From NCBI RefSeq assembly GCF_031760065.1, contig NZ_CP134500.1, positions 4,774,001-4,838,000 of the forward strand: a DNA stretch of 64,000 nucleotides. The letters run 5' to 3'. The position numbers were made by a program, and so were the translations under genes. Shown here piece by piece: positions 44,368-52,663 of this stretch (its first letter is position 1; each line of letters starts with the position of its first letter). The notes beneath the pieces are model-generated. The model did no database searches. It was not told the DNA's origin and worked only from the letters and a program-made list of their open reading frames with translations. Origin of the DNA: Streptomyces durocortorensis (GTDB taxonomy: Bacteria; Actinomycetota; Actinomycetes; Streptomycetales; Streptomycetaceae).

Positions 44368-45402
44368 CTAGACCGCGCCGGGTACCAGCAGCGGTTCGCC
44401 GCGCACCAGCGCGCTGTCGTTCGGCGGCCAGTCCATCGCGGACCAGGGGTGCCGCAGCCCGTCCCGCGTCATGACCTCGTGGGGCCGCATGGAGCCCAGA
44501 CCGATGGCCTTGGGGTGGTTGGCGTAGGCGCTGTCGACGTAGCGGTGCCCGGTGTCGGCGGCGAGGAAGACGTACGTCCGGGAGTCGTCGCGCTCGCGCT
44601 CCCAGAGCGTGGCCAGGTAGGCGGCGCCGGCGGACAGTCCGGCGAAGATACCGCTGGCGCGCAGGAGTTCGACGGCACCGGACATGGCGTAGTCGAAGTT
44701 GACCCAGTGGATACGGTCGTACAGGTCGTGCCGGACGTTCCGGAAGGGGATGGAACTGCCGATCCCCGCGATGATCATGTCGGGGTCCAAGACGTGCTCG
44801 GCACCGAAGGTGACGCTGCCGAAGGGCTGCACGCCGACGAGGGTGACCTCCCGGCCCGCCTCGCGCAGATACGTGGCGATGGCGCCGGTGGACGCTCCGG
44901 TGCCGACCCCTCCGACGATGGACAGAGGTCCGTCCGGGACCTCCTTGCCGATCAGGTCGGCGACGTCGCGGTAGCCGAGGTAGTGGATCGAGTCGTGGTA
45001 CTGCCGCATCCAGTGGTAGCCGGGGTTCTCGCGCAGCAGTTCGCCGATGCGCTCCACGCGCAGGTTCTGGTCCAGGCGCAGGTTCTTGGACGGCCGGACC
45101 TGTTCGAGCGTGGCGCCCAGGATCTCCAGCTGGACGCGGAGTGTACGGTCCACCGTCGTCGACCCGACGACGTGGCAGTTCAGGCCGTAGCGGTGGCAGG
45201 CGAGGGCCAGTGCGTGGGCGTAGATGCCGCTGGAGCTGTCGACGAGCGTGTCACCGGGCTCGACCTGCCCGGTCTCCAGCAGGTGGCGTACGGCGCCGAG
45301 CGCCGAGTAGAGCTTCATGGTCTCGAAGCGCAGACAGACCGCTCCCGGAGGGACGGCCACCACGTCGGGCTCCTTGACGGCCTCCGCTATGTGCTCATGC
45401 AT
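44368..45402 (-). CDS. cysteine-synthase-like PLP-dependent enzyme (fold type II)
   Basis: A 344-residue fold-type-II PLP protein related to cysteine synthase and SbnA. The internal-aldimine Lys is probably in FETMKLYSALGAV (Lys30); the substrate loop is SSSGIYAHALALA, and the PLP-phosphate loop is GGVGTGASTGA. Compared with CysK, the NPxxSxK motif is replaced by RFETMK and the SGNTG loop by SSGIY, so it should not be a simple cysteine synthase. Relatives make 2,3-diaminopropionate or other beta-substituted amino acids for siderophores and metallophores. No SbnB-type partner is present. It lies 67 bp upstream of DUF364 and 16 bp after the methyltransferase, so co-transcribed. Confidence 0.88.
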   Translation of the reverse strand: MHEHIAEAVKEPDVVAVPPGAVCLRFETMKLYSALGAVRHLLETGQVEPGDTLVDSSSGIYAHALALACHRYGLNCHVVGSTTVDRTLRVQLEILGATLEQVRPSKNLRLDQNLRVERIGELLRENPGYHWMRQYHDSIHYLGYRDVADLIGKEVPDGPLSIVGGVGTGASTGAIATYLREAGREVTLVGVQPFGSVTFGAEHVLDPDMIIAGIGSSIPFRNVRHDLYDRIHWVNFDYAMSGAVELLRASGIFAGLSAGAAYLATLWERERDDSRTYVFLAADTGHRYVDSAYANHPKAIGLGSMRPHEVMTRDGLRHPWSAMDWPPNDSALVRGEPLLVPGAV

Positions 45403-45418
45403 GTCTCTCTCCTCCTGG

Positions 45419-46186
45419 TCAGGCGGCAGGCCGACGGTTCAGCTTGAAGAAGTACGCCTGGCAGTTGTCGCCCTCCCAGGTCTGGCGGTGCAGGACCTCC
45501 GGCTGGAACCCGGCGTCGACGGCGTACGCGACGATGCGCTTGAGCTCCGAGGTGTTGGCCACGACCAGGTAGATCTCGCCGTCGGGCGCGAGCAGGTCCC
45601 GGTCGACGATCTGGTCGAAGAAGCGGACGACGATCTCGGCGCCCACGCAGACGTTGCGGACCACCGTCGGGTCGTCGCTGGTCCGCACGCTCACCGCGGG
45701 CGGGTTGAAGGTGATGACGTCGAGGCGGGCGGAGGAGGGGAACTCCTCGAAGAGGTTGGAGACCAGCGGACGGAAGGCGGTGCCGGGGCGGTCCCCGACG
45801 ACGCGCTCGTAGTGGGCGGCGGCGGTGGCGACGCTGTCCGGGTGGACGTCGGCGGCGTAGATCTCGCGGGCGCCGGCCGTGCCGGCGATCACGGCCTCGA
45901 CGCCGAGGCCGGCACCGATGGCCGCGTAGGCGCGGCCCTTGAGCGGGATGGTGCCGTCCAGCAGCCGGTCGTGGACGATACGGCTGGTGTCGCCTGGCTT
46001 GAAGACGCCGGGCGGCAGGTCGAACGTCCAGCCGTTGTACGCGTATGTGCGGTGCGTGTGGATGTCGGACTTGGAGCTGTTGATGGCGAGGATCTCGTCC
46101 CGCGGCAGCGTGTCGGGCAGCGCGTCGAGCAGTGCCCGGGCGTCGCCCCGCGCAGCCGGGTCGCCGGCTGCGGTCAGGTCGGTCAT
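45419..46186 (-). CDS. SAM-dependent methyltransferase with NPP motif
   Basis: A 255-residue class I methyltransferase. The SAM loop reads YAAIGAGLGVEAVIAG (motif I-like), followed by the acidic AADVHPDSVATA. VITFNPPAVSV carries the NPP(Y/A) motif found in enzymes that methylate amide, amine or guanidine nitrogens, such as the HemK/PrmB type. The final segment (AYAVDAGFQPEVLHRQTWEGDNCQAYFFKL) is a typical last strand pair. Start 46186 is behind GGAGGAC. In this operon it probably N-methylates the ligand or a precursor, or transfers another SAM-derived group; that is inference. Confidence 0.85.
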   Translation of the reverse strand: MTDLTAAGDPAARGDARALLDALPDTLPRDEILAINSSKSDIHTHRTYAYNGWTFDLPPGVFKPGDTSRIVHDRLLDGTIPLKGRAYAAIGAGLGVEAVIAGTAGAREIYAADVHPDSVATAAAHYERVVGDRPGTAFRPLVSNLFEEFPSSARLDVITFNPPAVSVRTSDDPTVVRNVCVGAEIVVRFFDQIVDRDLLAPDGEIYLVVANTSELKRIVAYAVDAGFQPEVLHRQTWEGDNCQAYFFKLNRRPAA

Positions 46187-46226
46187 GTGTCCTCCGTGGT
46201 CGGGGGTGTGGTGGGTCGTGAGTTCT

Positions 46227-47801
46227 TCAGGCGCCGGAGACGGACGGGGCGGCCTGATCGGTGGCCTTGAGTGCCCTGCCGAGATCCATGGCGTGGACGA
46301 GCTGCCGGGTGAGGGCGGCCCGGGGGGCCCGCAGCACCTGCTGCGGCGTGCCGGTCTCGACGACGTGCCCGCTGTCGATGACGACGATGCGGTGGGCGAC
46401 GGCGGCGAGGAGTTCCAGGTCGTGGCTGACCCAGAGCAGCGCGGTGCCGTGCCGTTCACGCAGGGCGGCGAGCTCGGCGAGGACGGCGTCGGTCGCGTCG
46501 GCGTCCAGGGCGGTGGTGATCTCGTCGCAGACGAGCACGTCGGGTTCGGCGAGTACGGCGCGGGCGAGCGCGGCGCGTTGCAGCTCGCCCCCCGACAGGC
46601 GACCCGGTCGGCGTGCGACGGTGTCGGCGGCGAGCCCGAGACGGTCCAGCATCCGAAGGGCCGTGTGCCTGGCCTCGTCGGGTGTGAGTCCCCGCAGCCG
46701 TACGGCGGTCCGGGCGACCTGCTCGGCGACCGGGCGCCGTTCGTCGAAGGAGGAGCGCACTTCCTGCCAGACGTACTGCACCCGCCGCTTCTGCTCGGCG
46801 GTGCGGCGGCGCAGTACCGGCAGCCGGTCGCCGTCCAGCAGCACGTCGCCGCGGTGGCGTTCGTGGAGTCCGGCGACGCAGCGGGCCAGCGTGGTCTTGC
46901 CGCTGCCGGACAGCCCGGCCACGCCGACGCAGGCCCCGGCGGGCAGTTGGAGGCCGACCCCGTGCAGCACGGGGCCCCGGCGGCGGCTGTGGAGGTGGGC
47001 GGAGAGGTTCCTCACGTCGAGGACCGGGGGGCCGTCGCCGTCGCCGTCGCGGGGGGCGTGTCGCGTGGTGGCCACCCCGCGCCGGGCGGGCAGGGCGTCG
47101 GCGGGGCCCCCCGACGCGGTCACCCGCCCCCGGTGCAGGACGACCACGTGGTCGGCCAGGGCCCGGACGAGGTCGTGGTCGTGGCTGAGGAGCAGGATCG
47201 CCAGGCCGGTGCGCGCGAGCTCCGCCAGCTCCCCGGCCAGCCTCATCCGGGTCACCGTGTCCAGGCCGGTGCTCGGCTCGTCGAGGACGAGCACCCGGGG
47301 GCGGCACACCAGCGTCTGGGCGAGTGCCACACGCTGGCGCTGCCCGCCCGAGAACTGGTGCGGGAAGCGCCGCTCGGTGTCCCGTCCCGGCGGCAACTGG
47401 GCCGCGTCCAGCGCTTCGGCGACGGCCGCCGTAACGGTGGAGGCGGAGTGGTGCAGACGGGCGAGCTCGGCGAGGACGGCTCCGGTGCGGCGGGCCGGGT
47501 TCAGGGCGCCGCCCGGGTGCTGGGGCATGTAAGCGACCACCCGCCCGCGCAGCCCGGCGGCGGCCTTCGTGATGCCGTCCTCAGCCACGACGGTCACGCC
47601 GTCGGCCGTCACCCCGCCGGTCAGGCGTACCCCCGGGCCCGCCTCACCGAGCAGGGCGAGCGCGGCCGTTGTCTTGCCGCTGCCGGACGGGCCGACGAGC
47701 GCGGTGACCCGGCCCTCGTACAGGTCGAGGTCGACCGCGTCGAGGAGCACGCTGTCCCCGGCGCGCGCGGTCAGTGACCGCACGGAGACGATCGGGGTCA
47801 T
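46227..47801 (-). CDS. fused double ABC ATPase of a nickel/peptide-type importer
   Basis: A 524-residue protein with two complete nucleotide-binding domains, equivalent to fused DppD-DppF or CntD-CntF. NBD1: Walker A GPSGSGKTT (37-45), signature FSGGQRQRVALAQ, Walker B VLVLDEPSTGLD. NBD2: Walker A AGLSGSGKTTLARC, signature LSGGELQRAALARA, Walker B VLVCDEITTALD. Both keep their catalytic residues. It starts inside the permease gene end (ATGA). It powers uptake through the two permeases that follow upstream on the map; the passenger is probably a small ligand or metal-ligand complex. Confidence 0.93.
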   Translation of the reverse strand: MTPIVSVRSLTARAGDSVLLDAVDLDLYEGRVTALVGPSGSGKTTAALALLGEAGPGVRLTGGVTADGVTVVAEDGITKAAAGLRGRVVAYMPQHPGGALNPARRTGAVLAELARLHHSASTVTAAVAEALDAAQLPPGRDTERRFPHQFSGGQRQRVALAQTLVCRPRVLVLDEPSTGLDTVTRMRLAGELAELARTGLAILLLSHDHDLVRALADHVVVLHRGRVTASGGPADALPARRGVATTRHAPRDGDGDGPPVLDVRNLSAHLHSRRRGPVLHGVGLQLPAGACVGVAGLSGSGKTTLARCVAGLHERHRGDVLLDGDRLPVLRRRTAEQKRRVQYVWQEVRSSFDERRPVAEQVARTAVRLRGLTPDEARHTALRMLDRLGLAADTVARRPGRLSGGELQRAALARAVLAEPDVLVCDEITTALDADATDAVLAELAALRERHGTALLWVSHDLELLAAVAHRIVVIDSGHVVETGTPQQVLRAPRAALTRQLVHAMDLGRALKATDQAAPSVSGA

Positions 47802-48616
47802 CGGACGGCCTCCTGCGTACGGCGGGAGCGGGCAAGCCGGCCATCGGCGAGCAGGTTGAGCCCCACGGTGAACATGACGAGCATCAGGGCGGGCGCCAGT
47901 ACGGCCCACGGCTGGAGGAGCAGGCCCTCGCGGCTGCGAGAGATGCTCACCGCCCAGTCGGGAGCCGTCGGGTCAAGGCCCAGGCCGAGGAAGTTGGCCG
48001 AGCCCACGAGAAACACGGCGAGGGTGATGCGGGTGCCGATGTCGGCGGCGACCGGAGCGAGCACCGAGCGTGCCACGTAGTCCAGTTGGATACGGAGCCG
48101 GGACTCGCCCTGCACCCGCAGTGCCTCGGCCACGGGACTGCTCGCCGCGTCCAGGGCCGCGGCCCGCACCAGCCGTGCCACCGGCGGGACGTTGACAGCC
48201 GCGATCGCGAGAGTGATGGCGGCGGGCGAGCCACGCCAGCCCACCGCGACCACACTGATCACGAGCAGCGTGGGCAGCGGCAGCAGCACATCGAGGGGAC
48301 GGATCAGCAGCTCGTCGGCCCAGCGGCGGCGGGCCGTCGCGGCCAGCAGACCGATGAGTCCGCCGGCCAGGCAGGCGACGGCGACCGCGCCGAGCGCCAT
48401 GCCGAGCGCGCTGCGCCCGCCGTGCAGGAGCAGGGCCAGCACGTCACGCCCCAACCCGTCCGTCCCCAGCGGGCTTTCGCCCCCGCCCGGGGCGTACGGG
48501 GCATACGCGCCCGGCACGGCGGGATCGGCGACGAGCGGTCCGAAGAGGGCGGCACCCAGCGGCAGCGCCAGCAGCAGCCCGCCGACCGGCACCATGGGCA
48601 TGGCCGTGGCCTTCAC
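47798..48616 (-). CDS. ABC importer permease, DppC/NikC type
   Basis: A 272-residue permease with about six membrane helices. The N-terminal GPLVADPAVPGAYAPYAPGGGESPLGTDGLGRDVLALLLHGGRSAL is the DppC/NikC hallmark (LGTDxxGRD). The coupling EAA region reads VRAAALDAASSPVAEALRVQGESRLRIQ. It overlaps both the permease upstream and the ATPase downstream by 4 bp. With the DppB-type partner it forms the transmembrane channel of the importer. Confidence 0.92.
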   Translation of the reverse strand: MKATAMPMVPVGGLLLALPLGAALFGPLVADPAVPGAYAPYAPGGGESPLGTDGLGRDVLALLLHGGRSALGMALGAVAVACLAGGLIGLLAATARRRWADELLIRPLDVLLPLPTLLVISVVAVGWRGSPAAITLAIAAVNVPPVARLVRAAALDAASSPVAEALRVQGESRLRIQLDYVARSVLAPVAADIGTRITLAVFLVGSANFLGLGLDPTAPDWAVSISRSREGLLLQPWAVLAPALMLVMFTVGLNLLADGRLARSRRTQEAVR

Positions 48617-49560
48617 CGAAGGACCTCCGTTCGCGGGACGAGTCGATGGCAGACCAGATCCGCCACCAGGCTGAACAGCAGGGCCGCCACCGCCACCACC
48701 AGGGCCAAGCCCTGCACGGTGGGCACATCGCGGGCTTCCACGGCACGGACGAGGGCGGTCGCCACACCGGGGATCGCGAACACCGCCTCGACGACCAGCA
48801 CCCCGCCCACCAGGTTGTCGCCCACCCGGGCCAGCTCCTGGACCCCGGGCACAGCGGCGTTGGGCAGGACATGGCGCAGCAGCAGCGTCCGGCGCGGCAC
48901 GCCGAGGCGCCGCGCCTGGACGACGTAGTCCGCCTTGAGGACCGTCACCATGCCCGCCCGCACCTGCCGCGACAGCAGGCAGACCATGCGGGCCGCCACC
49001 ACCGTGACCGGCATGACCAGCAGAGCGGGCTCGACGAGGAGGTCCGCCGCGCCCACGCCGACCCAGGTGGCGGGCAGCCAGCCCAGCCTCAGCGACAGGC
49101 CGGCCACGAGCAGCAGCGCCAGCAGGAAGTCCGGTACGGCGTTGAGCGCGAGCGTCACGGACGTGACCGCCCGGTCGAGGCGCCCGCCCTCGCGCAGCCC
49201 GGAGGCGATGCCGAGCAGCACCGCGAGCGGCACGACGACAACGAGGGTCACCGCGGCCAGCACCAGCGTGGGGCCGGCCGAGTCGGCCAGGACGTCCAGC
49301 ACCGGGCCGCCGCTCACCAGCGAGGTGCCCAGGTCGCCGGTGAGCAGGCCCTGGGCCCAGTCGGTGAAGCGTTCCAGGGCCGGCCGGTCCAGCCCGAGCT
49401 GCTCGCGCAGCGCCGCCACCCGCTCGGGCGTGGCGTCCTCGTTGTTGCGGACATCGGCCGCGTCACCGGGCAGCAGCGACGTCAACGCGAACACCAGCAC
49501 CGCGAGCAGGGCCAGCTGGACGGCTCCGACGGCGAGTCGTTGCAGGGCGTACCCGCGCAT
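48613..49560 (-). CDS. ABC importer permease, DppB/NikB type
   Basis: A 315-residue permease with an N-terminal helix (LQRLAVGAVQLALLAVLVFALTSLLPGD) and the DppB-type segment ERVAALREQLGLDRPALERFTDWAQGLLTGDLGTSLVSG. The EAA-loop region VLKADYVVQARRLGVPRRTLLLRHVLPNA is well conserved and contacts the ATPase. It starts 2 bp after the binding-protein stop and overlaps the next permease by 4 bp, giving a binding protein-permease-permease-ATPase order typical of nickel/oligopeptide and Cnt-like systems. Confidence 0.92.
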   Translation of the reverse strand: MRGYALQRLAVGAVQLALLAVLVFALTSLLPGDAADVRNNEDATPERVAALREQLGLDRPALERFTDWAQGLLTGDLGTSLVSGGPVLDVLADSAGPTLVLAAVTLVVVVPLAVLLGIASGLREGGRLDRAVTSVTLALNAVPDFLLALLLVAGLSLRLGWLPATWVGVGAADLLVEPALLVMPVTVVAARMVCLLSRQVRAGMVTVLKADYVVQARRLGVPRRTLLLRHVLPNAAVPGVQELARVGDNLVGGVLVVEAVFAIPGVATALVRAVEARDVPTVQGLALVVAVAALLFSLVADLVCHRLVPRTEVLR

Positions 49561-49562
49561 CC

Positions 49563-51125
49563 TCAGGCCAGCCACACCTTGTCGAAGCGGGCGGAGTCCA
49601 GGGTGTTGGGAGGGGCGTCCTTGACGCCCCGCACCCGGGAGGAGACGGCGTTCAGCCAGTCCGGGTGACCCCAGACCAGCAGACCGCCCTCGTCGTGGAC
49701 GGTCCGCTGGAGCTTTCCGTACAGCTCTGTTCGCTCGGCCTCGTCCGTCGTGGACCGGGCCTTGGCGAAGGTCGCGTCGAAGTCCTTGCGGCGCCAGCCG
49801 GAGGCGTTGAAGGCGGACTTCGTCAGCAGGCGGTCGTTGATGTAGGTGGGGACGGTCATGGCGCCCGAGCGGTGGCTGCCCATCACGCCCTTGGTGAGCT
49901 GGTCCCTGAAGTACGTCTCCGACGAACCGCGCGTGACCTTCACCCGCAGTCCGGCGTCGGCGGCCTGCTCGGCGAAGAGGGTCGCCGCCTCCACGAAACC
50001 GCTGGCGACGGAGGAGGTGTAGATGGACAGCGGCTTGTTGAGCACGCCGGCCTTCTTCAGCAGCGCGCGGGCTTCCTCGACATCGCGCTTCCGCTGCGGA
50101 ACGTCCTGCGGGTAGTACTGGTAGCCCTTGCCGAACATGTCGTTGCCGACCACGCCCTGGCCCGCCAGGACGACTTCGACCAGCTTCTCCCGGTCGGCGA
50201 GCAGCTTGAAGGCCAGCGTCACGTCCGGGTCGGTGAACGGTTCCTGGTCGCACTTCATGACGATGGCATGGGCGGTACTGCCCTTGGCGGCGACGATCCG
50301 GACCGACTTGTCGGCCTGTGCGGTACGGGCGAAGGTCGGCGTCATCTCGTAGCCGTACTCCGCCTCGCCGGCGCGCAGGGCGTTGCCGCGCGCGTCGGCC
50401 TCGGCGGACAGAATCCGCAGCTCGTCCACGTAGGCCCCGCCGTCCCAGTGGTCGTCGAAGCGCTCGGCGACGAAGGAGCGGCCGGCCTCGAAGGACTTCA
50501 GGCGGAAGGCGCCGGTGCCGACCGGCTCGGCGGGGTCGGAGTAACGGGTGCTGACGATCGACGTGCCCAACGTGGCCAGCATGGAAGGCAGTTCGGCGTT
50601 CGGCCGGACCAGCTGGAGTTCGACGGTGTTCCTGCCGACACCCCGGCTCTTCTTCAGGTCGATGACCGACAGCAGGCCCTGCGCGAAGTGGTTGGTCGCC
50701 TTGGGGTCGAGGATGCGGCCGAAGCTGAACAGGACGTCCTCGGGAGTGAGCTTCTTCCCGTCGTGGAACGTGGCGTCCCGCAGGGTGAAGCGCCACACCG
50801 TCGCGTCGGCGTCGGCCTCCCACTTCTCGGCCAGCCTCGGCACCGGCGCCATGTTCCCGTCCAGCTCCACGAGCCGGTCGAACAGCGCCTTCGTGCGCGC
50901 CATGTCGATGGCCAGGGCCTCGGCGTGCGGGTCGATCGTCTCCTGTTCACCGCCTCCGGTGACCAGTGCCCGGAGCTGCCCGCCGCGCCTGGGCTCCGCC
51001 TTGCCGTCCACCGAGCCGCCACCGGAGCCGGAGCCGGCCCCGCAGCCGGTGAGGGCCAGGGCCCCGGCTGTACCGGCCGCGCCGGCCAGGGCGAGGAATT
51101 CTCGGCGGTTACGGAATGTCGACAT
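49563..51125 (-). CDS. extracytoplasmic solute-binding lipoprotein, family 5 (nickel/peptide type)
   Basis: A 520-residue binding lipoprotein. The N terminus has RNRREFLALAG (twin-Arg-like) and a lipobox LTGC with Cys28, followed by a Gly/Ser linker. The family-5 hallmark runs from IDPHAEALAIDMARTKALFDRLVELDGNMAPVPRLAEKWEADADATVWRFTLRDATFHDGKKLTPEDVLFSFGRI. It is the first gene of the operon; ATG 51125 is preceded by GGGAGCAGC. The Zur-like box lies ~90 bp upstream. By analogy with CntA it may capture a metal-ligand complex, but family members also bind peptides, so the ligand needs testing. Confidence 0.93.
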   Translation of the reverse strand: MSTFRNRREFLALAGAAGTAGALALTGCGAGSGSGGGSVDGKAEPRRGGQLRALVTGGGEQETIDPHAEALAIDMARTKALFDRLVELDGNMAPVPRLAEKWEADADATVWRFTLRDATFHDGKKLTPEDVLFSFGRILDPKATNHFAQGLLSVIDLKKSRGVGRNTVELQLVRPNAELPSMLATLGTSIVSTRYSDPAEPVGTGAFRLKSFEAGRSFVAERFDDHWDGGAYVDELRILSAEADARGNALRAGEAEYGYEMTPTFARTAQADKSVRIVAAKGSTAHAIVMKCDQEPFTDPDVTLAFKLLADREKLVEVVLAGQGVVGNDMFGKGYQYYPQDVPQRKRDVEEARALLKKAGVLNKPLSIYTSSVASGFVEAATLFAEQAADAGLRVKVTRGSSETYFRDQLTKGVMGSHRSGAMTVPTYINDRLLTKSAFNASGWRRKDFDATFAKARSTTDEAERTELYGKLQRTVHDEGGLLVWGHPDWLNAVSSRVRGVKDAPPNTLDSARFDKVWLA

Positions 51126-51213
51126 GCTGCTCCCAGGAATCACGTGGCGTGGGCCCCGGGTTCCGGCCGCAGGACGGGGCGGCGGGTGCGGGGCTTCGCC
51201 AGCATCCTGTAAA

Positions 51214-51228
51214 TGAAAATGATTGTCA
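51214..51228 (-). promoter_or_regulatory. Zur-like operator upstream of the importer operon
   Basis: TGAAAAT-G-ATTGTCA, a 7-1-7 inverted repeat with one mismatch, 89 bp upstream of the binding-protein start. It stands out as an AT-rich island in GC-rich DNA. The pattern matches the Zur operator of Streptomyces and mycobacteria as I recall it (TGAAAAT-N-ATTTTCA core). It does not resemble the iron box of IdeR/DmdR. It would give repression under zinc-replete conditions. Confidence 0.7.
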
Positions 51229-51352
51229 ACGTCGTATCGTGGGGCCTCACGTCAGTGATCGGGCGCGGGTGGGGGAGTGCTCTGTCAACATCCGCTGGGT
51301 TCAGGGGCTCGGCTCATACGATGGCGGTATCTCGGGATGGGCAGGGGGCGCG

Positions 51353-51918
51353 ATGACCGCGATGTATCCGGAGTATGCGCAGTGGCTGCGCCAGGTGCGC
51401 AGCTCGATGAAGTTGCCCAAGGCCGTCAAGCTGCTGTTCGACCAGGGGCGCCTGTACGTGTCGCTGTGATGGAGGCGCACAGCGAGGCGGATGATTCGGT
51501 CCGGTTGCAGCTGGCGGAGCAACTGGGAGGGGAGTCCTGTCTGCGCGTCACGCGGGACAAGGGTGTACTCCCGGAGAGGGACGGTTACGCGCCCGAGCCT
51601 GATGTACTGGTGGCAGACGAGGGTGCGCTCGGTCCGGGTGATGCCTTCGTCGACCAGGGGCATGTTCACTTCGTAGCCGAGAGCGTGTCCCACTCGACGG
51701 TCGGGCAGGGTTACGGGCGCAAGCTCAACCAGTACGCGGCGCGCGGGATCCCGACGTATCTGATCGTCGACGTGCTGACCGGGGAGTGTGTGCTCTACCA
51801 GGCACCGAAGGGCGACGAGTACACCTCGGCGGTGCCCTACCGGTTCGGTGAGGAGATCGGGTTTTCCCTCGCGGGGGTCGCGGTGACGGTGCGCACCGAT
51901 TTCAAGAAGATCCGCTGA
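51353..51918 (+). pseudogene. Uma2-family nuclease-like gene with a frameshift
   Basis: The first frame starts at ATG 51353 (MTAMYPEYAQWLRQVRSSM... FDQGRLYVSL) and hits TGA at 51467. The matching continuation lies one base back in frame from about 51467 (VMEAHSEADDSVRLQLAEQLGG) to 51918. It includes the Uma2 core: PEPDVLVADEG (catalytic Asp), HFVAESVSHSTVGQGYGRKLNQYAARGIPTYLIVDVLTG. A -1 shift near 51465 restores the whole protein, so this is a recent break, a sequencing error or recoding. The DUF820/Uma2 fold is PD-(D/E)xK; function in Streptomyces is unclear. Confidence 0.8.
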
Positions 51919-52067
51919 GGCCGTCTCTTTCCGGCCTTCACGCGGTGCCGCGGCGCGGTGCCGGTGTCGACGGCCCCGGCCGGCACGCGTGCTGCGTGCA
52001 GCGATCTACTCCCGGGCCGCAGCCTCGCAAAGTGGGCTGAACGGCCCACCCATGCGGCGATGCCGGT

Positions 52068-52230
52068 ATGAATCGACTGGCTGGCTCTCAGTCGCCCTGC
52101 CTGCTCCAGCGCGCCTCCAGCCCGGTTGACTGGTGGCCGGGGGGGAGGAGGCGTTCGCGGAGGCGAAGCGGCGCGGTGTACCCGTAATGCTGTCGGTCGG
52201 TTACTCCTCGTGCCGCTGGTGCCAGTGAAC
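52068..52230 (+). pseudogene. decayed duplicate of the 5' end of the DUF255 thioredoxin-domain gene
   Basis: Reading from ATG 52068 gives MNRLAG...[18 protein letters not shown], then after a frameshift near 52143 [27 protein letters not shown] and a stop. The intact gene at 54550 begins [26 protein letters not shown]...[22 protein letters not shown]. About 160 bp of recognisable copy remain, ending exactly after the CxxC region. It is in the same orientation 2.5 kb upstream of the intact gene, so the two bracket the toxin-antitoxin patch. Confidence 0.9.
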
Positions 52231-52255
52231 TCACAGACCCAGTAGTCGACGGTGT

Positions 52256-52663
52256 TTACACGTCTCTGATGATCACGTGCTTCCCGCAGAGCTTCGACCA
52301 GTCGTCACGGTCGGAGGTCAAAACGATCACGGGGGTCGGGGCGCGGAGCGCGAGCGCGGCGACGAGGGCATCGATCGCGTACTTGTGCCCGTGTAGCCCG
52401 CCTGCGTCCTGAAGCAGCTCCACGGCAGTCAGGGAGTCCTCCTGGCTGACCGGTTCCACTCGCAGTCGGGAGAGCACCCACTTCAAGCGCGCCAGATCGG
52501 TCTTCCCGTGTACGGCTTCAACAATGGTCAGCGCGGACACGAGGACGGGAACCCCAGCCTGCCGGGATGCCTCGATGCGAGCCGCCATACCGCGGTCGTT
52601 GCGCAGGAGCAGGGAGAGCGCCTCGGAGTCGAGCACCAGCGAGCGGGCTGGCTGCTCCTTCAT
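52256..52663 (-). CDS. VapC-like PIN-domain toxin
   Basis: A 135-residue PIN-domain ribonuclease-type toxin. Acidic residues of the active site are visible: Asp12 in LVLDSEALSLLL, Glu48 in LTIVEAVHGK, Asp98 in YAIDALVAALAL, and an Asp near VLTSDRDDW. Its start overlaps the antitoxin stop, the usual vapBC order (antitoxin first). VapC toxins cleave tRNA or rRNA; the target here is unknown. It lies just after the decayed DUF255 fragment. Confidence 0.9.
   Translation of the reverse strand: MKEQPARSLVLDSEALSLLLRNDRGMAARIEASRQAGVPVLVSALTIVEAVHGKTDLARLKWVLSRLRVEPVSQEDSLTAVELLQDAGGLHGHKYAIDALVAALALRAPTPVIVLTSDRDDWSKLCGKHVIIRDV

Noticed and set aside
42169..51125. A staphylopine/pseudopaline-type opine metallophore cluster.
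   Set aside because: The transport genes fit, but no nicotianamine-synthase-like, opine dehydrogenase or histidine racemase gene is present.
51214..51228. Iron-box (IdeR/DmdR) or Fur box instead of Zur.
   Set aside because: The iron-box consensus TTAGGTTAGGCTAACCTAA is not matched; the 7-1-7 TGAAAAT/ATTGTCA symmetry fits Zur better. Fur-like regulators remain a minor alternative.
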